Below, in pieces: positions 35,899 through 46,624 of a DNA stretch of 64,000 nt. The stretch comes from Alphaproteobacteria bacterium (GTDB lineage: Bacteria; Pseudomonadota; Alphaproteobacteria; Rhizobiales; Rhizobiaceae). How positions within the stretch are numbered: the first letter of the stretch is position 1; each line of letters begins with the position of its first letter. The stretch is taken from NCBI GenBank assembly GCA_016861165.1, contig BOKV01000015.1, forward strand, positions 39,279 through 103,278, given 5' to 3'. The notes below the pieces were generated by a model that had not been told where the DNA came from, ran no database searches, and was given only the letters and a program-made list of their open reading frames with translations. A program made the translations under genes and the position numbers.

Positions 35899-37731
35899 CT
35901 ACCGGGCCGGGTCGAGCAGGCCGTCGACCGATTCGGTATCGCGGGTGACCAGCGGCGACGACATGACACCGCCGATGAACAGCAGCGTGTCGGGCGTCTG
36001 GCCGGCGTCGTTGGCGTTGAGGCGGGCGCGCAGTGCCAGTCCGCCCGAGAGAAGGTCCGCCCGGCCGGCCAGGCGGGCGCGCAGCTGTGTGTTGTCGAGC
36101 TCCAGCCCGCGCAGCCACAATGTCCGTCGGTCAAAGATCATGTCGCCCTTGAGCGAGGTAAACAGGGTCTGGCCGGAGAGCTTGACGGCGCCGTCCTCGC
36201 CGCTGCTGGCCAGCGTGGCGCGCATCTGCCCGAGATCGGCTCCGGAAATGAGGCCGCGGCCCATCTCCAGCGTGGCCCAGCCGCGCAGTTGCGAGGCAAG
36301 CTGCCCGACCGAGCTGCCATCGGACTTGACGGTGAGCTTGATGTCGGCCTTGCCGTCGGCGGCGAACGCGCCCCTTGGCAGGGCGGCGATCAACGGCGCC
36401 AGCGAGATGCCTGACAACGCCGCCTCGGCCCGCAGCTGCGCGCCTTGTTCCTTCCGCTTCAGCGACAGCTTGCCGATCGCCGAGCCGCCATAGAGGGTGG
36501 CGCCGCCAAGGTCGAACAGCAGTTCGCCATTGCGCACCGACAGCGCGGCGCCGAGGCTGCCGGTGGTGAGGTTGCCCAGCTTGGCGCTGCTGGCCGACAG
36601 CCGCACGTCGCAATCGAAATCGTCGAGCAGCTGCAGGCCGCTCACCTGCGGGCGACCGATCTCGGCCTCCTGGCGCAGCCCGGCCAGGTAGGGGGTCAGG
36701 TCGAGCGACTGGAAAGCCAGCGTGGCGTTGATCTGCGGGCGACCGCCATTGCCGATCACGACCTGCAGCACGCCGCGCCCCTCGTTGCGGTCGACCGAGA
36801 CGACCGCGTCGGCGACCTGCATCTGGCGCGGCGTTCCGTTGAGCTTGCCAGTGATCTGGAGCGCCCCCGGGGCGGCGCCGACGTCGAGCCTGCCGCCAAA
36901 GAACTCGACCAGCCGCGGCAGCGACGGCGCGCTGAGCGTGGTCGTGCCGGCGAGATAGAGGCCGGCGAGCAGGTTGGCGTCGCCGCTGAAGCTGAAGCGG
37001 AAGGCGCTGGTCCTTACCTCGGCGGCGGTCTGGCTGCTGCCGCCGGCCATCAGCAGCAGCGGGCGGGCGTTGTTGATCGAGAACTCCACCGATTCGTCGC
37101 GCCAGATGCTGGAGCCGCGGATCGTCCATGCGGCCGTGCTGTCCGGCCAACGCAGCTGCGCGTTGACATTGGTGAACGTCTCGCGCGCACCGGTCGCAGC
37201 GCTCTCATAGACGACGATGCCGTCGACGATCTCGAAATCGCCGACGGCCAGCCGGTCGATGACGCCAAGATCGATCCTGGCATTGGGCTCGGCCGCTTGG
37301 CGGATGGCGCGGGCCTGGTCGAGCACCGCCGCCAGGCGCCCGCCGGTAGGCGCCCAGCTCGTCCGGCCATCGCCATCAACGCGCAGGCTGAAGCGCGGAC
37401 GCACCAATTGGTACTGGTAGATTTCGATGCGGCCGAACAGGGCGGGAATGACGGCGATGCGCCCGCGCAGCCTTTCCATCTGGACGAATGGCGGGTCGTC
37501 GGGGTGCTGGGGCGATCCCTCGAAGATGACGTTGGCGATCTCGATGCCGAGATAGGGGCTGAGGAACACTTTCGGCGCGTCGCGGAACGACATGCGGCGG
37601 CCGGTCAGCTCATGCGCCTGCGCCATGATCTGGGCGCGCACGCCGTCGGACGAAACAAGGTACGGCAGTGCCACGACCGCCGCTGCGAGCGCGCCGGCGA
37701 GAAGGATCATGGCTGCGGCCAGACGTTTCAT
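35899..37731 (-). CDS. AsmA-family inner-membrane protein
   Basis: The 610-residue protein has an N-terminal membrane anchor ([19 protein letters not shown]), then the AsmA start [32 protein letters not shown] long beta-rich periplasmic region follows, with a C-terminal AsmA_2-like stretch ([35 protein letters not shown]). AsmA-like proteins form bridge-like grooves thought to carry phospholipids to the outer membrane. It lies divergent from acetoacetyl-CoA synthetase, 117 bases away. Confidence 0.87.
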   Translation of the reverse strand: MKRLAAAMILLAGALAAAVVALPYLVSSDGVRAQIMAQAHELTGRRMSFRDAPKVFLSPYLGIEIANVIFEGSPQHPDDPPFVQMERLRGRIAVIPALFGRIEIYQYQLVRPRFSLRVDGDGRTSWAPTGGRLAAVLDQARAIRQAAEPNARIDLGVIDRLAVGDFEIVDGIVVYESAATGARETFTNVNAQLRWPDSTAAWTIRGSSIWRDESVEFSINNARPLLLMAGGSSQTAAEVRTSAFRFSFSGDANLLAGLYLAGTTTLSAPSLPRLVEFFGGRLDVGAAPGALQITGKLNGTPRQMQVADAVVSVDRNEGRGVLQVVIGNGGRPQINATLAFQSLDLTPYLAGLRQEAEIGRPQVSGLQLLDDFDCDVRLSASSAKLGNLTTGSLGAALSVRNGELLFDLGGATLYGGSAIGKLSLKRKEQGAQLRAEAALSGISLAPLIAALPRGAFAADGKADIKLTVKSDGSSVGQLASQLRGWATLEMGRGLISGADLGQMRATLASSGEDGAVKLSGQTLFTSLKGDMIFDRRTLWLRGLELDNTQLRARLAGRADLLSGGLALRARLNANDAGQTPDTLLFIGGVMSSPLVTRDTESVDGLLDPAR

Positions 37732-37848
37732 CCGAATGACGTATTCCTCCGCGCTGGCGCGTCCCGGCTGTCTTTGACAAAGGCTCGCGGCTTCGGCAAT
37801 AGGAAACCGCCTGTCGACCCGCGTCTCACCCTATCACGGGAATCGCCC

Positions 37849-39804
<1,956 letters not shown>

Positions 39805-39891
39805 GCCCGGCGCGGCCGGGCAACTGGCCGGCAGGGGTGCCGCCCGGCGGGATTGGCCTTCCCGCCTGACTGCGACAACGGCGGCCCCGTG

Positions 39892-40158
39892 ACGGTTAAC
39901 GGTTCCTTGCCGCATCGGTTAACCGTGAACTTCGCAAAGGCCGGCTTTGGCTCAAACCGGCGCCGTCGCGTTAAGGATTTGGCAAGCAATCGCGGGCGAT
40001 GGTCGCCATGAAACGGCCGCCAGCCGGCGCCGGATGCCCCTGTGGCGGCGCCGGGCCCGAGCGGCGGAAAGGGTTGCGATTACGTCCCGGATTCTCCCTT
40101 GCTCTCCACAGTCGCGATCGATCTTCAGCGGGCCCTGGCGCCCGCTGTTTTCTTTTCT
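39892..40158 (+). ncRNA. Candidate structured transcript ending in an intrinsic terminator
   Basis: The 360-base gap after acetoacetyl-CoA synthetase holds ordered structure on the plus strand: a nine-base-pair stem ACGGTTAAC (39892-39900)/GTTAACCGT (39918-39926), a GCCGG/CCGGC stem near 39941-39962, a nine-base-pair stem CCGGCGCCG (40024-40032)/CGGCGCCGG (40046-40054), and a classic terminator at 40126-40158. It could be an sRNA or simply the 3' untranslated region of the upstream gene. It does not match any RNA family I can recognise. Confidence 0.35.
40126..40158 (+). terminator. Intrinsic (rho-independent) terminator
   Basis: CAGCGGGC, loop CCTGGC, GCCCGCTG followed by TTTTCTTTTCT: an eight-base-pair perfect stem and a T-rich tail on the plus strand. 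It terminates transcription coming from acetoacetyl-CoA synthetase or from an RNA gene in between, just before the convergent permease gene. Confidence 0.85.
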
Positions 40159-40164
40159 GCGCCG

Positions 40165-41850
40165 TCACCGCCGCCCGGTCCGCTGGATGCGGCTGAGCAG
40201 GAACACCGGCACCACGCCGATGGCGACGATGGCAAGCGCGGCCACGGTCGCCTCCTCGAACAGGCCGCGCGAGGCCTTCTCGTAGACGAAAATGGCGAGC
40301 GTCGAGAAGTTGAACGGTCTGAGCAGCACCGTCGCCGACAGTTCCTTCACGGTGTCGACGAAAACGAACAGCCCGGCCGTGGCGATGGCGCGCGCCAGTA
40401 TCGGCAGTTCGACACTGAACAGCGTGTGCGCCTCGCTGCGGCCGAGCGTGCGCGCCGCCATCGCGACATGCTCCGACAGGCGCGAATAGCCCGACTCGAT
40501 CGCGCCATGGGCTACCGCCAGGAAGCGCACCGTGAGGCCATAGACGACGATCGCCGCCGTTCCGGAGACGAGCAGTCCCGTCGAGAAGCCGAACTGGGCC
40601 CGCATAAATGCGTCGAGCGCATTGTCAAAGCGGGTGAAGGCGAACAGGGCGCCGATCGCCAGCACCGAGCCGGGGACGGCATAGCCGAGCGTGGAAAGCC
40701 GGCAGGCGAGCGCCAGCCAGCCCGGCGGCCGCCGGCGCTGGGCAGCGAGGATGGCGAGCGCGGCGATGACGGCGGCGAGTGCCGCGGCGAACGAGACGGC
40801 CAGGCTGTCGAGGGCGGCGGCCTGGAGCGCCGGGTCGGCTAGCTGGTGCGGCCGCTTCCAGGCCTGGCGCAGCATCAGGCCGACGGGGGCGGCAAAGCCC
40901 ACCGCCGGCGGTAGCGCGCAGGCGACGAAGGCAAGGCCCGAGCGCCAGCCGGCAAGCGGCGCCAGCGACTGGCCGCGGCCGGCCGAACCTTTCGGCGCGT
41001 AACGCCGGTCGCCACGCGCACGCCGCTCCAGCGCCGTCAGCACCGCGACGAAGACGAGCATCACGCAGGCGATCTGGGCGGCGCCGGCCAGGCTCGATCG
41101 GTTGAGCCAGGTGTCGAAGACGGAGAAGGTGAGCGTGCGCACGCCGAGCATCTCGACGGCGCCGATGTCGTTGAGTGCCTCCAGCATGGCGAGCGTGGCG
41201 CCGGCGGCCACGGCGGGACGCGCGAGCGGCAGGGCGACGCGCCTGAACAGCGGCCAGCCGCCGACGCCGAGCACGCGGCTGGTGTCGATCACCGCCGTAC
41301 CCTGCATCTCGAACACCAGCCGGCAGGTCAGATAGACGTAAGGATAGAGCACGGCGGTCATTACCAGCACCGCCCCAGGCAACGAGCGCACGTCCGGAAA
41401 CCAGTATTCGCCCGGCGAGGCGAAGCCGCCGACGGCGCGCAGCGCGCGCTGCACCGGCCCGGCATAATCAAGCAGTTCGACGAAGCAGTAGGCCGACAGA
41501 TAGGTCGGCACGGCGAGCGGCATGACAAGCGCCCAGTGCAGGAAGCCGCGACCGAAGAAGCGGTACCGGCTGACCAGCCAGGCGCTGGTGACGCCGACGG
41601 CGGCGGCGAACAGGCCAACACCGCCGATGAGCAGTACGGTCTCGACGGTCGCCCGCGGAATGACGTTTGCGACGAGATGCGGCCATACGCCGGCGGCATC
41701 GCCCGTCGCCAGCACCAGGAGTGCGGCGAACGGGATCAGCGTCGCCAGCGCCACGGCCGTGGCGGCGACCGCGGGCAGCCGCCAGCCTGGAACGAACCGG
41801 TTGCGCGACGGCGGGCCTTCGGGTGCCAATGGGTCGACGGCGGTCACCAT
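40165..41850 (-). CDS. Iron-type ABC transporter permease (FbpB/SfuB-like), orphan
   Basis: The 561-residue protein has about 12 membrane helices and two BPD_transp_1 permease modules. Each has an EAA-type loop: RVLGVGGWPLFRRVALPLARPA in the first half and RTLGRSEAHTLFSVELPILARA in the second. This fused double permease is typical of ferric-iron and thiamine importers, such as FbpB/SfuB. No binding-protein or ATPase gene adjoins it in this window, so the partners must be elsewhere or the gene is an orphan; the iron assignment is by family resemblance. Confidence 0.85.
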   Translation of the reverse strand: MVTAVDPLAPEGPPSRNRFVPGWRLPAVAATAVALATLIPFAALLVLATGDAAGVWPHLVANVIPRATVETVLLIGGVGLFAAAVGVTSAWLVSRYRFFGRGFLHWALVMPLAVPTYLSAYCFVELLDYAGPVQRALRAVGGFASPGEYWFPDVRSLPGAVLVMTAVLYPYVYLTCRLVFEMQGTAVIDTSRVLGVGGWPLFRRVALPLARPAVAAGATLAMLEALNDIGAVEMLGVRTLTFSVFDTWLNRSSLAGAAQIACVMLVFVAVLTALERRARGDRRYAPKGSAGRGQSLAPLAGWRSGLAFVACALPPAVGFAAPVGLMLRQAWKRPHQLADPALQAAALDSLAVSFAAALAAVIAALAILAAQRRRPPGWLALACRLSTLGYAVPGSVLAIGALFAFTRFDNALDAFMRAQFGFSTGLLVSGTAAIVVYGLTVRFLAVAHGAIESGYSRLSEHVAMAARTLGRSEAHTLFSVELPILARAIATAGLFVFVDTVKELSATVLLRPFNFSTLAIFVYEKASRGLFEEATVAALAIVAIGVVPVFLLSRIQRTGRR

Positions 41851-42306
41851 GGCGACCGGTTAGGGGCAACGAGGCGGGATGGCAAGCCGGTTGAGTTCGT
41901 GACGCGGTCTTGGCGCCTCTCCCGCCAAGATCGCGGCTCAGGTACTGCCAAGCAGGCCGTGAGGCCATCGAGCCGCCGAAACAGCATTAACTTTCAAACT
42001 GTTAGAAGCAGATGCAAGAAGTTCAGAGATGGTGGAGCGTGCAGTCTCGAGAGAACCTGCCTCCGTTAGCGGGCGCCTGCTTTGACAGGAATTTGCAGGA
42101 TGACGCGCTGGCGCCAGGCGCTTGCCGCGCGCCGCTCGGCGCGTGGCGCCGTCGTCGCCGACTACGGTGACCGGCTGGAGAATTGAACGTTCATCCGGGA
42201 ATGCCACGTGTGTCGACGAGATGCCGTCGATCCGGGCGCCCGAACGGGCACAGGGTTACGTCTGACCTGCCATCCGACGCTCGAAGCCGCGTGACGGGCC
42301 CCGGAG
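41851..42306. other. Intergenic region of 456 bases, nothing recognised
   Basis: Composition is less biased than its neighbours. It contains an inverted stretch GGCGCC..GGCGCC near 42110-42155 and AT-richer sequence around 41980-42030. A minus-strand frame (41938-42207, 89 residues, RSILQPVTVVGDDGATRR) is open but lacks a ribosome site or family match. It may hold a promoter for the permease gene or a decayed sequence. Confidence 0.3.
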
Positions 42307-43296
42307 CTACAGTTCGGCGCGCGACAGCGCGTAGACGGTGCCGCAGAACTCGCAGGTGGTCACGACGCGGTCGTCCTGCATCGCCGCGAGCAGGTCATCG
42401 TCCGGCAGGGCCCGGATCAGCTCGACGATCTTGCCGCGAGAGCATGAGCATTTGTCGGCAACGCGGGCACCGTCAAAGACCCGCACGCCGTGCTCGTGGA
42501 ACAGACGGAACAGCAGCCGCTCGCAGCCGATTCCGGGATCAGTCAACTCGTCGTCGGCCACCGTGTCGACCAGTGCCTGCGCCTCGACCCAGCTGTCGTC
42601 CGCGCGCAGCGGCTCCGGCGCGGCGATGTGGCGCGGCCGGTCGCCGCCCGGCAGATCCGCAAGCCGCATGCGCTGCGGCGCTTCGGGGAGGAACTGCGCG
42701 ATCAGGCCGCCGGCCCGCCAGCGCCGTCGCGGCCCCGCCCCGTCGGCGCCCGGCGTCACCATCTCCGCCACCGCCAGCCGCACACGCGTCGGTATCTGTT
42801 CCGACCGGCGGAAGTACTGATGCGCAACCTCCTCCAGCGTCGAACCATTGAGTTCGACGATGCCCTGATAGCGCTGCATGCGTGGTCCCTGGTCGATCGT
42901 CATCGCCAGGATGCCGTCGCCGAGCAAATGTTCGGGCGCCGCCCGGCCGGCGCCGATCGCCTGCTTCACCGCTTCCCGGTCGTAGCGGGCATAGGCGCGC
43001 ACGGCGTCGGGTGTGCGAAAATCGGTGACCAGCAGCGACACCGGACCGTCGGTCTGCGTCTGGAAGATGAACTTGCCGTCGAATTTGAGCGACGTCCCGA
43101 GCAGCACCGTCAGCACGACCGCCTCGCCCAGAAGCGCTGCGACGGGCGCCGGATAGTCGTGGCGATCGAGAATGGCGTTCAGCATCGGACCGAGCTGGAC
43201 CGCCCGCCCGCGCAGGTCGAGCGGCGCCACCTCGAACGGCACGACCTTGTCGTCGCCGGCAAGCCGGATGCCCACGAAGGGCTGGGCGGTGGTCAT
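42307..43296 (-). CDS. hslO: Redox-regulated chaperonin Hsp33
   Basis: Hsp33 is a cytoplasmic holdase switched on by oxidation of four zinc-bound Cys. The 329-residue protein ends with the zinc motif DKCSCSR near 278-284 and CEFCG about 30 residues later, matching the C-x-C...C-x-x-C pattern. The ATG at 43296 has GAGGAAG before it; the longer frame to 43377 is discarded. It follows argF on the same strand after 50 bases. Confidence 0.93.
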   Translation of the reverse strand: MTTAQPFVGIRLAGDDKVVPFEVAPLDLRGRAVQLGPMLNAILDRHDYPAPVAALLGEAVVLTVLLGTSLKFDGKFIFQTQTDGPVSLLVTDFRTPDAVRAYARYDREAVKQAIGAGRAAPEHLLGDGILAMTIDQGPRMQRYQGIVELNGSTLEEVAHQYFRRSEQIPTRVRLAVAEMVTPGADGAGPRRRWRAGGLIAQFLPEAPQRMRLADLPGGDRPRHIAAPEPLRADDSWVEAQALVDTVADDELTDPGIGCERLLFRLFHEHGVRVFDGARVADKCSCSRGKIVELIRALPDDDLLAAMQDDRVVTTCEFCGTVYALSRAEL

Positions 43297-43346
43297 GGTC
43301 CTGTCTTCCTCGTGACGGCGGTGGCGCCGCCCGGGCAACGCCGATG

Positions 43347-44288
43347 TCAGGCCGACGGCCCGGCGTCCAGGCACCACGCCAGGATCGCTTTCTGCACGTG
43401 CAGCCGGTTCTCGGCTTCGTCGAGGACGACCGACTGCGGCCCGTCAATCACTTCGTCGGTCACTTCCTCGCCGCGATGGGCCGGCAGGCAGTGCATGAAG
43501 ATCGCATCGGGCTTGGCGAGCCCCATCAGCGCGCTGTTGACCTGGTAGGGCCTGAACACGTTGTGGCCGCGGGCGCGGTGCTCCTGGTTCATCGACACCC
43601 AGGTGTCGGTGACGACGCAGTCGGCGCCGGCCACCGCGGCCTGCGGGTCGTGGCCGATGCGGATGTCGGCACCACGGCCGCGCGCCCATTCGACGAACCG
43701 GGGATCGGGCCCGGAACCCTCCGGCGTCGCCACATCCATGGCAAAGCCGAAACGCGCCGCTGCCTCCATATAGGAGTTCAGCACGTTGTTGCCATCTCCG
43801 GTCCAGGCGATGCGGGCGCCGCGAATCGTTCCCTTCCGCTCCTCGAAGGTCATCACGTCGGCCATGATCTGGCAGGGATGGGTGTCGTCGGTCAGGCCGT
43901 TGATGACGGGAACCGTGGCATGCTCGGCCATTTCCAGCAGGCGGGTGTGCTCCAGCGTGCGCATCATGATGGCGTCGACATAGCGCGACAGCACGCGGGC
44001 GGTGTCGCCGATCGTCTCGTCGCGGCCAAGCTGCATTTCGGCGCCCGACAGGAACAGGGTCTCGCCGCCGAGCTGGCGCATGCCGACGTCGAAGGAGACG
44101 CGGGTGCGGGTCGAGGGCTTCTCGAAGATCATCGCCAGCGTCTTGCCGGCGAGCGGCCGGGGCCCGGGCGCGGCCCCGGTCTTCAACCTCGCCTTCATCG
44201 CCTGCGCGTGGCCGAGCATGCCCTTCAGCGTGTCGCTTTCGAGGGCCGAGATGTCGAGGAAATGCCGGGCCGAGTCCGCCACCGTCAT
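43347..44288 (-). CDS. argF: Ornithine carbamoyltransferase
   Basis: ArgF makes citrulline from ornithine and carbamoyl phosphate in arginine synthesis. The 313-residue protein has the carbamoyl phosphate site [11 protein letters not shown] (STRTR at 59-63), [12 protein letters not shown] and the ornithine-binding [10 protein letters not shown]. Its ATG overlaps the argD stop codon (ATGA, 44285-44288), so the two genes are translationally coupled. Confidence 0.95.
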   Translation of the reverse strand: MTVADSARHFLDISALESDTLKGMLGHAQAMKARLKTGAAPGPRPLAGKTLAMIFEKPSTRTRVSFDVGMRQLGGETLFLSGAEMQLGRDETIGDTARVLSRYVDAIMMRTLEHTRLLEMAEHATVPVINGLTDDTHPCQIMADVMTFEERKGTIRGARIAWTGDGNNVLNSYMEAAARFGFAMDVATPEGSGPDPRFVEWARGRGADIRIGHDPQAAVAGADCVVTDTWVSMNQEHRARGHNVFRPYQVNSALMGLAKPDAIFMHCLPAHRGEEVTDEVIDGPQSVVLDEAENRLHVQKAILAWCLDAGPSA

Positions 44289-45484
44289 CCCCCGCTGGCC
44301 GCCCGGGCGGGCCTGGCCGCCAGCCGAGACAACGCTGCGTCCATGCGCCCGCGCGCCTCGCGCAGCTCGTCGGCCGTGATGACCAGCGGCGGTGCGAAGC
44401 GCACGACATTGTCGCCGGCGCCGATCGCAAGCACCCGCTCCTCGCGCATGGCGGCGATGATGTCGGTGTTGGGGATGCGGGCCTTCAGGCCCTGCAGCAG
44501 CCCCTCGCCGCGCACGCCGTCGACAAGGTCGGGGTAGCTGTCGGCCAGTTCGGCCAGGTGCTGGCGCAGCACCTTGGCCATCTCGCGCACATGGTCGAGG
44601 AAGCCGTCGCCCATGACAACGTCGAGGACGGCGTTGCCGACCGCCATGGCGAGCGGGTTGCCGCCGAAGGTGGTGCCGTGCGAGCCGACAGTCATGCCGC
44701 TCGCCGCCTCCTCGGTGGCGAGGCAGGCGCCCACCGGGAAGCCGCCGCCCAGCCCCTTGGCGACAGCCATGATGTCGGGAACCGCGCCCGACCACTCATG
44801 TGCAAACAGCTTGCCGGTGCGACCCATGCCCGTCTGGATCTCGTCATAGATGAGCAAGAGCCCGTGTTCGTCGCAAAGCGCGCGCAGTTCGCGCAGAAAC
44901 GACCACGGTGCCGGCCGCACGCCGCCCTCGCCCTGCACCGGCTCGATCAGGATCGCCGCGGTCTGGTCGCCGATGGCCGCGCGCACGGCGGCGATGTTGT
45001 CAAAGGGGAGCTGAGTAAAGCCCGGCGTCTTCGGGCCGAAACCCTCCAGGTATTTGGCCTGGCCGCCGGCGGCGATGGTGGCGAGCGTGCGGCCGTGGAA
45101 GGCCCCCTCGAAAGTGAGGATGTCGATCCGCTCGGGCGCGCCCTTCGACCAGTGGTAGCGCCGCGCCGTCTTGATGGCGCATTCCATCGCCTCGGCGCCG
45201 GAATTGGTGAAGAAGACGCGATCGGCGAAGGTCGCCGCGCACAGCCGGTCGGCGAGGCGCTCCTGTCCGTCGATACGGAACACGTTCGACAGGTGCCACA
45301 GCCGGCCCGCCTGCTCGGTCAGGGCGGCGACCAGATGCGGATGGGCATGGCCGAGCGCAGTGACCGCGATGCCGGCGGTCAGATCGATGTAGTCGGCCCC
45401 TTGCGCGTCGAACAGGCGCACGCCCTCGCCACGCACGAACAGCGTGTCCGGCTTGGCGTAGGTGGAGAAGATGTGCTCCTGCAT
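44285..45484 (-). CDS. argD: Acetylornithine aminotransferase
   Basis: ArgD transfers an amino group to N-acetylglutamate semialdehyde in arginine synthesis, and may also serve lysine synthesis. The 399-residue PLP enzyme has [26 protein letters not shown], and the cofactor Lys243 in [11 protein letters not shown]. The ATG at 45484 has AAGGACG before it and the conserved start ([19 protein letters not shown]) follows at once. A terminator-like hairpin lies about 90 bases upstream in its leader. Confidence 0.95.
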   Translation of the reverse strand: MQEHIFSTYAKPDTLFVRGEGVRLFDAQGADYIDLTAGIAVTALGHAHPHLVAALTEQAGRLWHLSNVFRIDGQERLADRLCAATFADRVFFTNSGAEAMECAIKTARRYHWSKGAPERIDILTFEGAFHGRTLATIAAGGQAKYLEGFGPKTPGFTQLPFDNIAAVRAAIGDQTAAILIEPVQGEGGVRPAPWSFLRELRALCDEHGLLLIYDEIQTGMGRTGKLFAHEWSGAVPDIMAVAKGLGGGFPVGACLATEEAASGMTVGSHGTTFGGNPLAMAVGNAVLDVVMGDGFLDHVREMAKVLRQHLAELADSYPDLVDGVRGEGLLQGLKARIPNTDIIAAMREERVLAIGAGDNVVRFAPPLVITADELREARGRMDAALSRLAARPARAASGG

Positions 45485-45571
45485 GGTTGTCGTCCTTGCC
45501 GCATTCCCAAAAAGGGGATCGACTGCACCGAAATCGCCGCCAGGCCTGCCGCCGGGCGTCACGGGAATGAA

Positions 45572-45593
45572 AATGCCGCCTTGCGGCGGCATT
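45572..45593 (-). terminator. Hairpin with tetraloop upstream of argD (possible attenuator)
   Basis: On the minus strand AATGCCGCC, loop GCAA, GGCGGCATT form a nine-base-pair stem, followed by TTTCATT. A GNRA tetraloop and a short T-run make it terminator-like. It lies 88-109 bases before the argD ATG, so it could attenuate argD-argF or mark the end of a short upstream transcript. Confidence 0.5.
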
Positions 45594-45703
45594 CGGAGAT
45601 CAGTGCCTTATACCATGGCCGCCACGGCGACTGTCAATCGCATGTCCGCGCTCAAAAGAACGGCGCTCGGCCGCTGCCGGTCCAGCCCCGCCCGGCTCGG
45701 GCG

Positions 45704-45842
45704 ATATCCACAGTCTGGCGCCGCCAGCTCCGCAAATGTGATTCGGCTTTCCACAGCTTGCCGAAATCCGATTCTTCATTCTGGGGACAATCTGAAAAAA
45801 TGATTCGTTCTTCCGGCCCGACTCTTGCCTGCGAGTCGGGCC
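45704..45842 (+). promoter_or_regulatory. gcrA promoter region: DnaA-like boxes and five GANTC sites
   Basis: ATATCCACA (45704-45712) is an eight-of-nine match to the DnaA box; CTTTCCACA (45747-45755) is a weaker one. GANTC sites occur at 45740, 45770, 45802 (GATTC), 45820 (GACTC) and 45833 (GAGTC), five within 98 bases. A ten-base-pair hairpin GGCCCGACTC/GAGTCGGGCC (45815-45842) contains the last two. In Caulobacter, gcrA transcription depends on DnaA and CcrM methylation at GANTC. The same logic here is inferred. Confidence 0.6.
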
Positions 45843-45989
45843 GCCGGTACCTTCCAATTGGTTAATTCAGGCTTCCGCGGCGGACCTGGAAATCACGGCA
45901 AATCAAGGCGGCTGGAGTGGTCGGCGGCCCGTCGGCACGGGTCGGGTGGGTGTGCGCGTCTGCGCCGCCTCAACAACAACGAGGAAGCG

Positions 45990-46505
45990 ATGTCCTGGAC
46001 GGATGAACGCGTCAACCTATTGAAGAAGCTATGGTCTGACGGCTTCAGCGCCAGCCAGATCGCGGCCGAACTGGGCAGCGTGACGCGCAACGCCGTGATC
46101 GGCAAGGTCCATCGTCTCGGCCTGTCCGGACGCACCAAGACACAGGCCTCGGCCGCCGCCTCACGGCCCAAACGCCCCGTCCGCAACGGCGCCTATGTCG
46201 CCCGCACCGGCCACAACGGCCAGCGCGCGACGTTGGTGCGCAGCCAGCTGCGCCTCGCCGAGGGGCACGAGGGCCGGCCGGCCGAGGAGGAGGAACTGGC
46301 CGCGCCGCTGCCGCTGGAGTTGAAACTAACCCAGCTCACCGAACGCACCTGCAAGTGGCCGATCGGCGATCCGGCCACCGACGCCTTTCATTTCTGTGGC
46401 CATCAGCCGAGGGACGGCAGCCCCTATTGTCCCTATCATTTCCGGATTGCCTACCAGCAAGTGGCCGATCGGCGGCGCGACCGCCGCCTCGAGGCGATTG
46501 GCTGA
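45990..46505 (+). CDS. gcrA: Cell cycle regulator GcrA
   Basis: GcrA is the alphaproteobacterial cell-cycle regulator that binds sigma-70 holoenzyme at GANTC-methylated promoters. The 171-residue protein opens with the diagnostic SWTDERVNLLKKLWSDGFSASQIAAELGSVTRNAVIGKVHRLGLSGR. Its C-terminal sigma-interaction part holds C-K-W-P and YCPYH motifs (TCKWPIGDP, CPYHFRIAYQQ). The ATG at 45990 follows GAGGAAG. It has a long, site-rich promoter and is monocistronic. Confidence 0.97.
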   Translation: MSWTDERVNLLKKLWSDGFSASQIAAELGSVTRNAVIGKVHRLGLSGRTKTQASAAASRPKRPVRNGAYVARTGHNGQRATLVRSQLRLAEGHEGRPAEEEELAAPLPLELKLTQLTERTCKWPIGDPATDAFHFCGHQPRDGSPYCPYHFRIAYQQVADRRRDRRLEAIG

Positions 46506-46517
46506 CTTCAGCCTACG

Positions 46518-46624
46518 TTAGAGCAAGCCCCGATCCAGACGAATCGGGATTTTACTCTATCTATTTGTTTTGTCGCGTCATCTTGTCCGCCGCGCGGTGC
46601 CGCTCGGGCGCGATGACGCCCTAG
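46518..46624. repeat. Palindromic intergenic element, copy 2
   Basis: The element begins TTAGAGCAAG and ends GATGACGCCCTAG. It has two hairpins: TAGAG...CTCTA with inner CCCGAT/ATCGGG (46519-46559), then CGTCATC (46576-46582)/GATGACG (46612-46618). It starts 13 bases after the gcrA stop codon and its last four bases cover the mbfA stop codon, so it may also terminate both convergent genes. It resembles a widespread rhizobial intergenic repeat; a degenerate copy is at 3644-3738. Confidence 0.7.

Noticed and set aside
39896..39922. Two TTAA sequences suggestive of a CtrA site
   Set aside because: The CtrA full site has a seven-base spacing; here it is 19, and the TTAA sequences belong to the arms of a hairpin.
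41938..42207. An 89-codon minus-strand frame in the gap before hslO
   Set aside because: It is not opposite another gene, but it has no ribosome site, no family match and weak codon bias; I kept it only as a remark on the gap.
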